Assembly: GCF_010645215.1 (NCBI RefSeq)
Contig: NZ_JAAGNW010000009.1
Coordinates: 50,216 to 89,138 of the forward strand
DNA: 38,923 nucleotides
Source: Burkholderia multivorans
GTDB taxonomy: Bacteria; Pseudomonadota; Gammaproteobacteria; Burkholderiales; Burkholderiaceae
Reading direction: 5' to 3'
The notes under the pieces are model-generated. The model saw nothing but the letters and a program-made list of their open reading frames with translations, did not search any database and was not told the origin of the DNA. The translations under genes were made by a program, and so were the position numbers. How positions within the stretch are numbered: position 1 is the stretch's first letter; every line of letters begins with the position of its first letter. Below, piece by piece: positions 1 through 9,186 of the stretch.

Positions 1-897
1 CTGAACGACCTGAACGACGGCGCGAGCGATGCGCTGCGCGCGACCTACGAGAAGATGCTGAAGACGGGCAATCTGCGCTTCTGCGTAAAGCCGAACCGAA
101 TGCCGGCCTTCGACGAGCTGGTCGACGCGCTGCCGAACTTCGCCGCACCGCTCGACGACGTGCGCAAGCAGGTCGCGCTGTGCATCGAAACCGAGGACCG
201 CCTCGAACTGATGCCGATCCTGCTGCTCGGCGCGCCGGGCATCGGCAAGACCCATTTCGCGAAGGCGCTCGCGCAACTGCTCGGCACCGCGTACCACTAC
301 GTGCCGATGAGTTCGCTGACGGCCGGCTGGATCCTGTCGGGCGCGTCGTCGCAGTGGAAGAACGCGAAGCCGGGCAAGGTGTTCGACGCGCTCGTCAACG
401 GCACCTACGCGAACCCGGTGATCACGGTCGACGAACTCGACAAGGCCGGCAGCGACGCCCAGTACGATCCGCTCGGCGCGCTGTATGCGCTGCTCGAGCA
501 CGACACCGCGCGCGCCTTTATCGACGAGTTCGCGGAGGTGCCGATCGACGCGGGCAACGTGATCTGGATCGCGACCGCGAACGACGCGCAGGCGATTCCC
601 GAACCGATTCTCAACCGCATGAACGTCTACGAGATCGAGCCGCCCGACGCGGCGGGCGCGCGGCGCATCGCGCGCGCGATCTACGGCGAGATCCGCGAGG
701 CGCATGCCTGGGGCCGGCGGTTCCCGGAGGCGCCCGACGCCGCCGTGCTCGACGTGCTCGCGGCGCTGCCGCCGCGCGTGATGCGGCGCGCGCTGCTGCA
801 CGCGTTCGGCGCGGCGCGCCGCGACGGCCGCGATGCGGTGGCGCCGCACGACATCCGCGCGGAAGGCGGCGGACGGCGGCGTCCGATCGGTTTCTGA
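1..897 (+). CDS. Lon-like AAA+ family ATPase, 5' end outside window
   Basis: The reading frame is open from base 1, so the start lies upstream; the first ATG in frame (55) is internal. A Walker A motif GAPGIGKTH sits at about 229-255 and a Walker B-like ITVDELDK at about 421-444. An ATAND sensor-like segment and an ILNRMN segment typical of AAA+ proteins follow. About 298 codons are visible. The match is to the ATPase part of Lon-like proteins; no Ser/Lys protease domain follows, since the protein ends soon after the helical lid. The role may be chaperone-like or remodelling, but no partner is visible. The C-terminus is Arg/Gly-rich. The family call is good and the exact function unknown. Confidence 0.75.
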   Translation: MNDLNDGASDALRATYEKMLKTGNLRFCVKPNRMPAFDELVDALPNFAAPLDDVRKQVALCIETEDRLELMPILLLGAPGIGKTHFAKALAQLLGTAYHYVPMSSLTAGWILSGASSQWKNAKPGKVFDALVNGTYANPVITVDELDKAGSDAQYDPLGALYALLEHDTARAFIDEFAEVPIDAGNVIWIATANDAQAIPEPILNRMNVYEIEPPDAAGARRIARAIYGEIREAHAWGRRFPEAPDAAVLDVLAALPPRVMRRALLHAFGAARRDGRDAVAPHDIRAEGGGRRRPIGF

Positions 898-966
898 GCC
901 GGGATCGGCAGTGCTGCGCTGCACGACGTACAATCGGGGCTCTGCTTTCGTGCGCGAGCGACGCGA

Positions 967-2082
967 ATGACAATGGAGCGGATTGACTGTGTGGTGATCG
1001 GGGCCGGCGTGGTCGGCCTGGCGATTGCACGGGAACTGGCGGCCCGCGGCCGCGAGACGCTGATCCTCGAGTCCGCCGACGCGATCGGCACCGGCACGAG
1101 CTCGCGCAACAGCGAAGTGATCCATGCGGGGCTCTACTATCCGCGCGGTTCGCTGAAGGCGACGCTGTGCGTGCACGGCCGCGATCTCCTGTATCACTTC
1201 TGCGAAACCCACCATGTGCCCCACCGGCGCTGCGGCAAGCTGATCGTCGCGGCGAATCCCACGCAGCTCAAGCAGATGAAGTCGATCGCCGCGCGCGCCG
1301 AGGAAAACGGCGTGCTCGACCTGCTGCCGCTGTCGCGCGACGAGGTCCAGGCGCTCGAACCCGAACTCGAATGCATCGGCGCGCTGTTCTCGCCGAGCAC
1401 GGGCATCGTCGACAGCCACCAGCTGATGCTTGCGCTGCTCGGCGACGCCGAGCGCGGCGGCGCGGTGTGCGCGCTGCAGTCGCCCGTCGAGACCATCGAC
1501 GCGACGCGCGGCGGCGACTTCGTGGTGCGCACGGGCGGCGCGGAGCCGGCCGAGTTCGGCGCGGGCTGCGTGATCAACTGCGCGGGGCTGGGCGCCCAGG
1601 CGCTCGCGCGGCGCGTCGCGGGGCTCGATCCGCGCTGGGTGCCGCCGCTCTATCTGGCGCGCGGCAATTACTTCAGCCTCGCGGGGCGCGCGCCGTTCTC
1701 CCATCTCGTCTATCCGATGCCCGACCGGGCCGGGCTCGGCGTGCACCTGACGCTCGATCTCGGCGGCCAGGCGCGTTTCGGCCCCGACGTCGAGTGGATC
1801 GACACGCTGCGCTACGACGTCGATCCGCAGCGCGCGCAGGCGTTCTACGCGGCGATCCGCGGCTACTGGCCGGGCCTGCCCGACGGCGCACTGCAACCGG
1901 CCTACGCGGGGATCCGGCCGAAGATCGCCGGGCCGGGCGAGCCGGCCGCCGATTTCATGATCCAGGGGCCGGCGCAGCACGGCGTGCGCGGGCTCGTGAA
2001 CCTGTACGGCATCGAGTCGCCGGGGCTGACCGCCGCGCTCGCGATCGCGCAGCGGGTCGGCGAGTTCGCGGCGCGCGCGTAG
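967..2082 (+). CDS. FAD-dependent oxidoreductase, L-2-hydroxyglutarate oxidase (LhgO) type
   Basis: This 371-aa protein opens with a DAO-family dinucleotide-binding fold, [15 protein letters not shown] at about residues 9-23. [16 protein letters not shown] follows at about 45-60, a signature shared by LhgO/L2HGDH proteins and related GlpD/DadA-like oxidases. The segment [20 protein letters not shown] and the C-terminal [14 protein letters not shown], which closes the FAD site, are also typical of L-2-hydroxyglutarate oxidases. Such enzymes oxidise L-2-hydroxyglutarate to 2-oxoglutarate and pass electrons to oxygen or quinone. Start is ATG 967; an ATG two codons later (973) is also possible, and neither has a clear ribosome binding site. 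The substrate is inferred from family resemblance only. Confidence 0.8.
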   Translation: MTMERIDCVVIGAGVVGLAIARELAARGRETLILESADAIGTGTSSRNSEVIHAGLYYPRGSLKATLCVHGRDLLYHFCETHHVPHRRCGKLIVAANPTQLKQMKSIAARAEENGVLDLLPLSRDEVQALEPELECIGALFSPSTGIVDSHQLMLALLGDAERGGAVCALQSPVETIDATRGGDFVVRTGGAEPAEFGAGCVINCAGLGAQALARRVAGLDPRWVPPLYLARGNYFSLAGRAPFSHLVYPMPDRAGLGVHLTLDLGGQARFGPDVEWIDTLRYDVDPQRAQAFYAAIRGYWPGLPDGALQPAYAGIRPKIAGPGEPAADFMIQGPAQHGVRGLVNLYGIESPGLTAALAIAQRVGEFAARA

Positions 2083-2217
2083 CCGCGGCGCGGCCGGGCG
2101 GCGTGCGCCGCGACTTATCTCCGGAATTGGGGGACGCACGCCGGGGGCTTGAGGGGTATGCTTGTGCGCTGCTGCCGCCAGAGCAGCACAACACCCACAA
2201 TGTCGGAGCAAGTTCCC

Positions 2218-2529
2218 ATGAAAACGTCTCGCCGGAGTTTCCTGATTTCGAGCGTCGGCGCCGTGTCGGCGCTCGCCTTGTCGCGCCAGGCGCTGGCCGA
2301 TGCGCCGATGCTGGCCGAAACCGACCCGACCGCGTCCGCGCTCGGCTACAAGGCCGATGCGACCAAGGTCGACAAGGCCAAGTATGCGAAGTACGCGGCC
2401 GGCCAGGATTGCGCGGCCTGCATGCTGTACCAGGGCAAGAAGGGCTCGGCCTCGGGCCCGTGCGGCGCCTTCCCGGGCAAGCAGGTGTCGGCGAAGGGCT
2501 GGTGCAGCGCGTTCACGAAGATGGCGTGA
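2218..2529 (+). CDS. High-potential iron-sulfur protein (HiPIP), Tat-exported
   Basis: This 103-aa protein has a twin-arginine signal, TSRRSFLIS at residues 3-11, followed by a hydrophobic stretch and an ALADA cleavage region near residue 29. The mature part of about 75 aa holds four cysteines (65, 68, 82, 96) in the HiPIP order C-x2-C-x13-C-x13-C, with GPCGAFPG and GWCSAF around the last two. HiPIPs carry one [4Fe-4S] cluster and shuttle electrons in the periplasm. The start at 2218 is chosen because the Tat signal begins there and a GGAG precedes it at about 2203-2207; upstream in-frame codons add only unsupported sequence. A strong terminator follows, so it is probably monocistronic. Confidence 0.9.
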   Translation: MKTSRRSFLISSVGAVSALALSRQALADAPMLAETDPTASALGYKADATKVDKAKYAKYAAGQDCAACMLYQGKKGSASGPCGAFPGKQVSAKGWCSAFTKMA

Positions 2530-2565
2530 CGCCGGCGGCGCTCCGCGCCGCGCACGACCGAAGAG

Positions 2566-2598
2566 CGCCCGTCATGAAACGATGACGGGCGTTTTTTT
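2566..2598 (+). terminator. Rho-independent terminator after HiPIP gene
   Basis: A perfect 10-bp stem (CGCCCGTCAT at 2566-2575 pairing with ATGACGGGCG at 2582-2591) closes a 6-nt loop and is followed by seven Ts. This is a textbook intrinsic terminator 36 bases after the HiPIP stop codon. Confidence 0.93.
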
Positions 2599-2675
2599 AT
2601 TGCTTGAAATCGATTCCGGTGCTTCCTACACTCGCTGCACGACAGACGAGCGGTGCGCCGCGCAGTGCGCACGCC

Positions 2676-4010
2676 ATGGAATCGACGGGTGGGGGAGGCA
2701 TGGCATCGGTGGCGGATTCGACGAGGATGGCGGGCCGGACGCTGAACCGGCGCGCGGTGGTGGCGGCGGTGATCGGCAATGCGCTCGAATGGTACGACTT
2801 CACCGTGTTCAGTTTCATGTCGGTGGTGATCGCCGCGCTGTTCTTTCCGACTCACGATGAATACGCGTCCCTGCTGCTGACCACGGCGACCTTCGGCGTG
2901 GCCTTCGTGATGCGCCCGATCGGCGGCATCGTGCTCGGGCTCTACGCCGACCGGGCGGGGCGCAAGGCGGCGCTGTCGCTCGTGATCCTGCTGATGACGG
3001 TGGGCATGTTCCTGCTCGCGGTCGCCCCGACCTACGCGGCGATCGGCATCGGCGGGCCGCTCCTGATCGTGTTCGGGCGGCTGTTGCAGGGCTTCTCGGC
3101 GGGCGGCGAATTCGGCAGCGCGACCGCGCTGCTGATCGAGGCGGCGCCGTTCTCGAAGCGCGGCTTCTACGGCAGCTGGCAGATGGCGAGCCAGGCGTCG
3201 GCGCTCCTGATCGGCGCGCTGGTCGGCGCGGCCGTCACGCGCGGGCTCTCGACCGAGGCGCTGCATGCGTGGGGCTGGCGCGTGCCGTTCCTGCTCGGGC
3301 TCGTGATCGGGCCGGTCGGCTTCTACATCCGCCGCCATCTCGCCGATTCGGAGGCGTTCCTGCACGCCCGCCAGAGCGCGCGGCGCGCCACGCTGCACGA
3401 GGTGTTCGCCACGCACGGGCGCGAAGTCGTCTGCGGGCTGGGCTCGGTGATCGCGCTGACGGTGACCATCTACGTGCTGATCATCTATTTGCCGACCTTC
3501 GCGGTCAAGCAGCTCAAGCTGCCCTATGCGCAATCGTTCTACGCGGTGATCGTCGGCAACCTGCTGCTCACCGTGCTGTCGCCCGTCGCGGGCGCCTGGT
3601 CCGACCGGATCGGCCGCAAGGGGCTGTCGCTGTGGTCGCTCGGCCTCACGCTCGTGCTCATCTATCCGCTGTTCGTGTGGCTCGACGCGGCGCCGAGCAT
3701 TGCGCGCCTCGTGATCGTGCAGGCGGTGCTGTCGGTCACGCTGGCCGGCTACTACGGGCCGTTCGGCGCGATGATCGCCGAACTGTTTCCCGCGCATGTC
3801 AGGTCGACCGGCCTGTCGCTGGCCTACAACGTCGCGGTGATGCTGTTCGGCGGCTTCGGGCAGTTCATCGTGACCTGGCTGATCCGGGCGACCGGCACGC
3901 CGCTCGCGCCGACCTACTACGTGATGGCCGGGCTCGCCCTGTCGATCGTCGCGGTGGCGTTCGTGCCCGCGCGCTCGGCGGACCTCGATTCGGGCCGGCG
4001 GACGGCTTGA
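2676..4010 (+). CDS. MFS transporter, metabolite:H+ symporter (MHS) family
   Basis: About 444 aa with twelve predicted membrane segments. It begins with the hallmark NALEWYDFTVFSF in TM1 and has ADRAGRK in the TM2-TM3 loop and GRLLQGFSAGGEFGSA in TM4, all typical of the MHS group (citrate, 2-oxoglutarate, shikimate and proline/betaine symporters). It is an inner-membrane importer of a small organic acid or osmolyte; the substrate cannot be read from sequence. Start choice is uncertain. ATG 2676 has no clear ribosome binding site. ATG 2700 has GGGGGAGG directly before it but with only 1 nt spacing, and ATG 2727 is also possible. Conserved sequence begins after 2727 in any case. Confidence 0.85.
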   Translation: MESTGGGGMASVADSTRMAGRTLNRRAVVAAVIGNALEWYDFTVFSFMSVVIAALFFPTHDEYASLLLTTATFGVAFVMRPIGGIVLGLYADRAGRKAALSLVILLMTVGMFLLAVAPTYAAIGIGGPLLIVFGRLLQGFSAGGEFGSATALLIEAAPFSKRGFYGSWQMASQASALLIGALVGAAVTRGLSTEALHAWGWRVPFLLGLVIGPVGFYIRRHLADSEAFLHARQSARRATLHEVFATHGREVVCGLGSVIALTVTIYVLIIYLPTFAVKQLKLPYAQSFYAVIVGNLLLTVLSPVAGAWSDRIGRKGLSLWSLGLTLVLIYPLFVWLDAAPSIARLVIVQAVLSVTLAGYYGPFGAMIAELFPAHVRSTGLSLAYNVAVMLFGGFGQFIVTWLIRATGTPLAPTYYVMAGLALSIVAVAFVPARSADLDSGRRTA

Positions 4011-4350
4011 GCGCTCGCCGCCGCGCCCATCCATCGGCATCCATGACGCCGCGTGCGGCGGGTCGAACGCCGGGGCGCGGCGCAATACCTGCGTCGAGTC
4101 TAAAATCATCGTCGACGAAAAAGCGATAAACAAAAAGCAAAAAGGCGCTTAAACAAAGAAAATCCGGTCATAGCGAAAAATGCTACGGACAAAATAAGCG
4201 GGACACGCGCGCAAAATGACATGACGATGGCGCGAGTTGTCGCCGGATGCTTGTCAGGCAAGCGGGCCGGGGCCGGCCGGCCGCGCCGCGCGATTAAAGA
4301 CCTTTACCGCCCCCACGGCAATTCGCTCCGCATCGCGAATTTTCTCCAGC
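4011..4350. other. Gene-free gap upstream of dppA
   Basis: No credible gene is visible. The stretch 4095-4215 is much richer in A and T than its surroundings, with several A-runs on the plus strand. This fits an upstream regulatory region for the dpp operon. Nothing else is identifiable. Confidence 0.5.
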
Positions 4351-4380
4351 TTGTTTCCCGATCGAAAGCTCAAGTAATAT
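4351..4380 (+). promoter_or_regulatory. Candidate sigma-70 promoter for dppA operon
   Basis: TTGTTT at 4351-4356 and TAATAT at 4375-4380 are 18 bases apart. The match is moderate (3/6 and 4/6). It would place the transcript start near 4387, just before a hairpin in the leader. Inferred by eye only. Confidence 0.35.
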
Positions 4381-4388
4381 CCGCCTAC

Positions 4389-4405
4389 GCTGGCCCCAGG
4401 CCAGC
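4389..4405 (+). promoter_or_regulatory. Leader hairpin just before dppA ribosome binding site
   Basis: Perfect 7-bp stem (GCTGGCC / GGCCAGC) with a 3-nt CCA loop, about 15 bases ahead of the GGAGGA ribosome binding site at 4421-4426. If the promoter at 4351-4380 is right, this hairpin sits at the extreme 5' end of the message, where it could stabilise the mRNA. Confidence 0.4.
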
Positions 4406-4430
4406 ACCGAACTGGAGACTTGGAGGAAAC

Positions 4431-6059
4431 ATGGAACATAACAGTCTGTTGCGCGCGCTGCGTGTTACCGCCATTGCGGGCGTCGCAGCGGCATCGCTCG
4501 GTATCGCGGGCTCCGCATTCGCGCAGATCCCGAACAAAACGCTCGTCTACTGCTCAGAAGGCAGCCCGTCGGGTTTCGATTCCGCGCAGTACACCACCGG
4601 CGTCGATTTCACCGCCGCCACCTTCACGGTCTACAACCGCCTCGTCGAGTTCGAGCGCGGCGGCACCAAGGTCGAGCCCGGCCTCGCCGAGAAGTGGGAC
4701 GTCTCGCCCGACGGCAAGGTCTACACGTTCTCGCTGCGCCACGGCGTCAAGTTCCATACCACCGATTACTTCAAGCCCAGCCGCGAATTCAACGCGGACG
4801 ACGTCGTGTTCACGTTCCAGCGCATGCTCGATCCGAACCAGCCGTTCCGCAAGGCCTACCCGGCGTCGTTCCCCTACTTCACCGACATGGGCCTCGACAA
4901 GCTGATCACCAAGGTCGAGAAGGTCGACCCGTACACGGTCCGCTTCGTCCTCGCGGAGCCGAACGCGCCGTTCATCCAGAACATGGCGATGGAATTCGCG
5001 TCGATCCTGTCGGCCGAGTACGCGGACCAGCTGCTCAAGGCAGGCAAGGCCGCCGACATCAACCAGAAGCCGGTCGGCACCGGCCCGTTCGTGTTCCGCA
5101 GCTACACGAAGGACGCGACGATCCGCTTCGACGGCAATCCTGACTACTGGAAGAAGGGCGAGGTGAAGCTCTCGAAGCTGATCTTCTCGATCACCCCCGA
5201 TCCGGGCGTGCGCGTGCAGAAGATCAAGCGCAACGAGTGCCAGGTCATGATCTATCCGCGCCCTGCCGATATCGCGACCCTCAAGGCCGAGCCGAGCGTC
5301 GACATGCCGTCGCAGGCCGGCTTCAATCTCGGCTACGTCGCCTACAACGTTCAGCACAAGCCGCTCGAGAAGCTCGAGGTGCGCCAGGCGCTCGACATGG
5401 CGATCAACAAGAAGGCGATCCTCGAATCCGTGTACCAGAGCGCGGGCCAGGCCGCCGATGCGCCGATGCCGCCGACCCAATGGTCGTACGACAAGAACCT
5501 GAAGGCCGCGCCGACCGACCTCACGAAGGCCAAGGCGCTGCTCGCGAAGGCCGGCCTCGCGAACGGCTTCGACATCCCGCTGTGGGCGATGCCCGTGCAG
5601 CGTCCGTACAACCCGAACGCGCGCCTGATGGCCGAGATGATCCAGGCCGACTGGGCGAAGATCGGCGTGCGCGCGAAGATCGTCTCGTATGAGTGGGGCG
5701 AGTACATGAAGCGCTCCCACGCGGGCGAGCACGACACGATGCTGATCGGCTGGACGGGCGACAACGGCGATCCCGACAACTGGCTCGGCACGCTGCTCGG
5801 CTGCGAGGCCGTCAAGGGCAACAACTTCTCGAAGTGGTGCTACAAGCCGTTCGACGACCTGGTCCAGAAGGGCCGCGTGACCTCGGGCCAGGACGCCCGC
5901 ACGAAGATCTACATGCAGGCGCAGCAGATCTTCGCGCAGCAGCTGCCGTTCTCGCCGATCGCGAACTCGACCGTCTACCTGCCGGTACGCAAGAACGTCG
6001 TCGACATGCGCATCGAGCCGCTCGGCTACCTGCGCTTCGACGGCGTCGGCGTCAAGTAA
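4431..6059 (+). CDS. dppA: Dipeptide ABC transporter, periplasmic substrate-binding protein DppA
   Basis: This 542-aa SBP_bac_5 protein captures dipeptides (in E. coli also heme and 5-aminolevulinate) in the periplasm for the DppBCDF importer. A Sec signal peptide ends at about AFA-Q (residue 32). The mature protein starts KTLVYCSEGSPSGFDSAQ, closely like E. coli DppA, and the match continues through GLAEKWDVS, FASILSAEYAD, GTGPFVF, KRNECQVM, WAMPVQRPYNPNAR and GWTGDNGDPDNW. Length is near that of E. coli DppA (535 aa). ATG 4431 is chosen because of GGAGGA at 4421-4426 and because the signal peptide starts there; the frame is open upstream to 4221 but that part is not signal-like. It is the first gene of a five-gene dpp operon. 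Confidence 0.95.
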   Translation: MEHNSLLRALRVTAIAGVAAASLGIAGSAFAQIPNKTLVYCSEGSPSGFDSAQYTTGVDFTAATFTVYNRLVEFERGGTKVEPGLAEKWDVSPDGKVYTFSLRHGVKFHTTDYFKPSREFNADDVVFTFQRMLDPNQPFRKAYPASFPYFTDMGLDKLITKVEKVDPYTVRFVLAEPNAPFIQNMAMEFASILSAEYADQLLKAGKAADINQKPVGTGPFVFRSYTKDATIRFDGNPDYWKKGEVKLSKLIFSITPDPGVRVQKIKRNECQVMIYPRPADIATLKAEPSVDMPSQAGFNLGYVAYNVQHKPLEKLEVRQALDMAINKKAILESVYQSAGQAADAPMPPTQWSYDKNLKAAPTDLTKAKALLAKAGLANGFDIPLWAMPVQRPYNPNARLMAEMIQADWAKIGVRAKIVSYEWGEYMKRSHAGEHDTMLIGWTGDNGDPDNWLGTLLGCEAVKGNNFSKWCYKPFDDLVQKGRVTSGQDARTKIYMQAQQIFAQQLPFSPIANSTVYLPVRKNVVDMRIEPLGYLRFDGVGVK

Positions 6060-6102
6060 GCCGCGACGGGTAAGCTGTTCCCATCGGCTGGACGATAACC
6101 AT

Positions 6103-6137
6103 CCGGCGACGGGGGGCCTGACGCTCCCCGTCGCCGG
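6103..6137 (+). promoter_or_regulatory. Intercistronic hairpin between dppA and dppB
   Basis: Perfect 12-bp stem, CCGGCGACGGGG (6103-6114) with CCCCGTCGCCGG (6126-6137), loop of 11 nt, no T-tract. Such stem-loops after a binding-protein gene commonly protect the upstream message from 3' decay and lower expression of the permease genes, giving excess binding protein. That role is inferred; the structure is directly visible. Confidence 0.7.
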
Positions 6138-6173
6138 TCGCACATTTCCCCCCAAGAAAACTCGAGACGCCTC

Positions 6174-7184
6174 ATGTTCCGATTTGTCTTGCGCCGCATC
6201 GGCATGGTGATTCCGACCTTCATCGGCATCACCATCCTTGCGTTCGCGCTGATCCACCTGATACCGGGCGATCCGATCGAAGTGATGATGGGCGAGCGCG
6301 GCGGCGACCCCGCGATGCCCGCCGAGGCGATGCACCGCCTCGGGCTCGACGAGCCGCTGCCGACCCAGTACCTGCACTACGTCGGCCGTGCGCTGCACGG
6401 CGACCTCGGCACCTCGATCATCACCAACACCAGCGTGATGAGCGAGTTCCTCGCCCGCTTCCCCGCCACCGTCGAGCTGTCGCTGTGCGCGCTGCTGTTC
6501 GCGCTCGCCGTCGGCCTGCCGGCCGGCGTGGCCGCCGCGCTGCGGCGCGGCACGCTGGTCGACCATGGTGTGATGGGCACCGCCCTCACCGGTTATTCGA
6601 TGCCGATCTTCTGGTGGGGCCTCATCCTCATCATGGTGTTCTCGTCGTACCTCGGCTGGACCCCGGTGTCCGGCCGCATCGCGGTCGAATACGAGATCCC
6701 GCACGCCACCGGCTTCATGCTGATCGACACGCTGCTGTCCGGCGACGAAGGCGCGTTCGCGTCGGCGGTCAGCCATCTGATCCTGCCCGCGATCGTGCTC
6801 GGCACGATCCCGCTCGCGGTGATCGCGCGCATGACGCGCTCCTCGATGCTCGAGGTGCTGCGCGAGGACTACATCCGCACCGCGCGCGCGAAGGGCCTGT
6901 CGCCCGGCCGCGTGATCGTCGTGCATGCGCTGCGCAACGCGCTGATCCCGGTCGTCACCGTGATCGGCCTGCAGGTCGGCACGCTGCTGGCCGGCGCGGT
7001 GCTGACCGAAACCCTGTTCTCATGGCCCGGCGTCGGCAAGTGGCTGATCGATGCGATCGGCCGCCGCGACTATCCGGTCGTGCAGGGCGGCATCCTGCTG
7101 ATCGCGACGCTCGTGATCGTCGTGAACCTGGTCGTCGACCTGCTGTACGGCGTGTTGAACCCGCGCATCCGTCATACGAGGTAA
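6174..7184 (+). CDS. dppB: Dipeptide ABC transporter permease DppB
   Basis: This 336-aa inner-membrane permease begins MFRFVLRRIGMVIPTFIGIT, the usual DppB/OppB opening with TM1. The periplasmic loop holds DPIEVMMGERGG. The cytoplasmic EAA loop, EDYIRTARAKGLSPGRVI, is at about residues 226-243 and contacts the ATPases. The C-terminus has the conserved LFSWPGVGKW and NPRIR. It pairs with DppC to form the channel. It starts 115 bases after dppA, past the intercistronic hairpin, and is followed after 4 bases by dppC. Confidence 0.94.
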   Translation: MFRFVLRRIGMVIPTFIGITILAFALIHLIPGDPIEVMMGERGGDPAMPAEAMHRLGLDEPLPTQYLHYVGRALHGDLGTSIITNTSVMSEFLARFPATVELSLCALLFALAVGLPAGVAAALRRGTLVDHGVMGTALTGYSMPIFWWGLILIMVFSSYLGWTPVSGRIAVEYEIPHATGFMLIDTLLSGDEGAFASAVSHLILPAIVLGTIPLAVIARMTRSSMLEVLREDYIRTARAKGLSPGRVIVVHALRNALIPVVTVIGLQVGTLLAGAVLTETLFSWPGVGKWLIDAIGRRDYPVVQGGILLIATLVIVVNLVVDLLYGVLNPRIRHTR

Positions 7185-7188
7185 TGCC

Positions 7189-8106
7189 ATGAGCAATCTG
7201 CAAAACGCCATGCCGGGCCGGGTCGCGCCGGCGAGCGGCCGGGTGCTCGCGCTGCGCGAGTTCTGGGCCAATTTCTCCCGCAACCGCGGCGCGGTCGGCG
7301 CGGGCTTCGTCGTGCTCGTGCTGGTCTTCGTCGCGCTGTGCGCGCCGCTGATCGCGCCGCACAGCCCGATCGAGCAGTACCGCGACTACGTGAAGATCCC
7401 GCCCGCGTGGCTCGCGGGCGGCAACTGGCAGTTCGTGCTCGGCACCGACGAAGCGGGCCGCGACATCCTCTCGCGCCTGATGTACGGCGCGCGCATGTCG
7501 TTCTGGATCGGCTTCGTGTCGGTCGTGCTCGCGTTGATCCCGGGCATCGTGCTCGGGCTCGTCGCCGCGTTCTTCCAGAAGTGGGCCGACACGCCGGTGA
7601 TGCGCGTGATGGACGTGCTGCTCGCGCTGCCGTCGCTGCTGCTCGCGGTCGCGGTGGTCGCGATCATCGGGCCGGGGCTCACCAACACGATGTTCGCGAT
7701 CGCGATCGTCGCGCTGCCGGGCTATGTGCGCCTGACGCGCGCCTCCGCGCTCGGCGAGCTGCAAAAGGAATACGTGACCGCGTCGCGCGTCGCGGGCGCC
7801 GGCACGCTGCGCCTGATGTTCTCGCAGGTGCTGCCGAACTGCACGGCGCCGCTGATCGTGCAGGCCACGCTCGGCTTCTCGTCGGCGATCCTCGACGCGG
7901 CCGCGCTCGGCTTCCTCGGCCTCGGCGTGCAACCGCCGACCGCCGCGTGGGGGGCGATGCTCGCCTCCGCGCGCGACTACATCGACAACGCCTGGTGGAT
8001 CGTCACGATGCCCGGCCTGTCGATCCTGATTTCGGTGCTCGCGATCAACCTGCTCGGCGACGGGCTGCGCGACGCGCTCGACCCCAAACTCAAACGGATG
8101 GCCTGA
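7189..8106 (+). CDS. dppC: Dipeptide ABC transporter permease DppC
   Basis: This 305-aa partner permease has an N-terminal cytoplasmic tail, then TM1 (about 38-58). The conserved FVLGTDEAGRDILSRLMYGAR follows, typical of DppC/OppC, as does an EAA loop QKEYVTASRVAGAGTLRLM. GFLGLGVQPPTAAWGAML and the closing DGLRDALDPKLK are also standard. The ATG lies only 4 bases after the dppB stop, so the two are co-translated. The next gene, dppD, follows after about 84 bases. Confidence 0.94.
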   Translation: MSNLQNAMPGRVAPASGRVLALREFWANFSRNRGAVGAGFVVLVLVFVALCAPLIAPHSPIEQYRDYVKIPPAWLAGGNWQFVLGTDEAGRDILSRLMYGARMSFWIGFVSVVLALIPGIVLGLVAAFFQKWADTPVMRVMDVLLALPSLLLAVAVVAIIGPGLTNTMFAIAIVALPGYVRLTRASALGELQKEYVTASRVAGAGTLRLMFSQVLPNCTAPLIVQATLGFSSAILDAAALGFLGLGVQPPTAAWGAMLASARDYIDNAWWIVTMPGLSILISVLAINLLGDGLRDALDPKLKRMA

Positions 8107-8190
8107 GATGAAACGATTCCCAAGCGTGTTGTGCGCGCGGCCCCGAGGGGACGCGGCCATCCTGGTCGGGACGGCGCGGCGGAGGACGGC

Positions 8191-9186
8191 ATGAGCGATC
8201 TTCTGACCATCCGCAATCTCGCGGTGAACTTCAACGGCCTGCCCGCGGTCGACCGGATCAACCTGTCGATCGCGCCGGGCGAGGTGGTCGGCGTGGTCGG
8301 CGAGTCCGGCTCGGGCAAGAGCGTGACGATGATGGCGCTGATGGGCCTGATCGACGCGCCCGGCATCGTCACCGCCGACGAGGTCAGGTTCGACGGCGTC
8401 GACCTGCTGAAGGCGAGCCCGAAGGCGCGGCGCCGGATCATCGGCAAGGACATCGCGATGGTGTCCCAGGATGCGCTGACGAGCCTGAACCCGAGCTACA
8501 CGGTCGGCTACCAGATCAAGGAGGTGCTGAAGCTGCACGAGGGGCTGCGCGGAGACGCGCTCAAGCGGCGCGCGCTCGAGCTGCTCGACCAGGTCGGGAT
8601 CCCCGATGCGAAGAACCGCATCGACACCTTCCCGCACCAGATGTCGGGCGGCATGAACCAGCGCGCGATGATCGCGATGGCGGTCGCGTGCAATCCGAAG
8701 CTGCTGATCGCCGACGAACCGACCACCGCGCTCGACGTGACCATCCAGGCCCAGATCATGGATCTGCTGGTGCGGCTGCAGAAGGAGCGCGGCATGGCGC
8801 TCGTGCTGATCTCGCACGACCTCGCGGTGGTGTCCGAGGTCGCGCAGCGGGTCGCCGTGATGTACGCGGGCGAGGTGATCGAGACCAACCGGGTGCCGGA
8901 TATCTTCGCGTCGCCGCATCACCCGTATACTGAGGCGCTGCTGGCCGCGATTCCCGAGCATAACGCCGGTGCGCGCCGGCTGGCCGCGCTGGCGGGGATG
9001 GTGCCGGGCCGCGACGACCGGCCGGGCGGCTGCCTGTTCGCGCCGCGCTGCAAGTACGTGGCCGACGGCTGCACGACGGCGCGTCCCGCGCTCGACGTGC
9101 TCGTCGCCGGCAACGACGCGATGCGCGCGCGCTGCATCAAGCCCTTGAACCTGCATGCGATCGGCACACCGGGAGGCGCACGATGA
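8191..9186 (+). CDS. dppD: Dipeptide ABC transporter ATP-binding protein DppD
   Basis: This 331-aa ATPase energises dipeptide import together with DppF. The Walker A GESGSGKS is at about residues 38-45, the ABC signature MSGGMNQR precedes the Walker [13 protein letters not shown], and an H-loop ISHDL follows. The C-terminal oligopeptide-family extension [12 protein letters not shown] and the Cys-containing [12 protein letters not shown] segment (a [4Fe-4S]-type motif in some DppD proteins) are present. Start ATG 8191 has GGAGGA at about 8182-8187. The TGA stop overlaps the dppF ATG by 4 bases (ATGA). Confidence 0.94.
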   Translation: MSDLLTIRNLAVNFNGLPAVDRINLSIAPGEVVGVVGESGSGKSVTMMALMGLIDAPGIVTADEVRFDGVDLLKASPKARRRIIGKDIAMVSQDALTSLNPSYTVGYQIKEVLKLHEGLRGDALKRRALELLDQVGIPDAKNRIDTFPHQMSGGMNQRAMIAMAVACNPKLLIADEPTTALDVTIQAQIMDLLVRLQKERGMALVLISHDLAVVSEVAQRVAVMYAGEVIETNRVPDIFASPHHPYTEALLAAIPEHNAGARRLAALAGMVPGRDDRPGGCLFAPRCKYVADGCTTARPALDVLVAGNDAMRARCIKPLNLHAIGTPGGAR

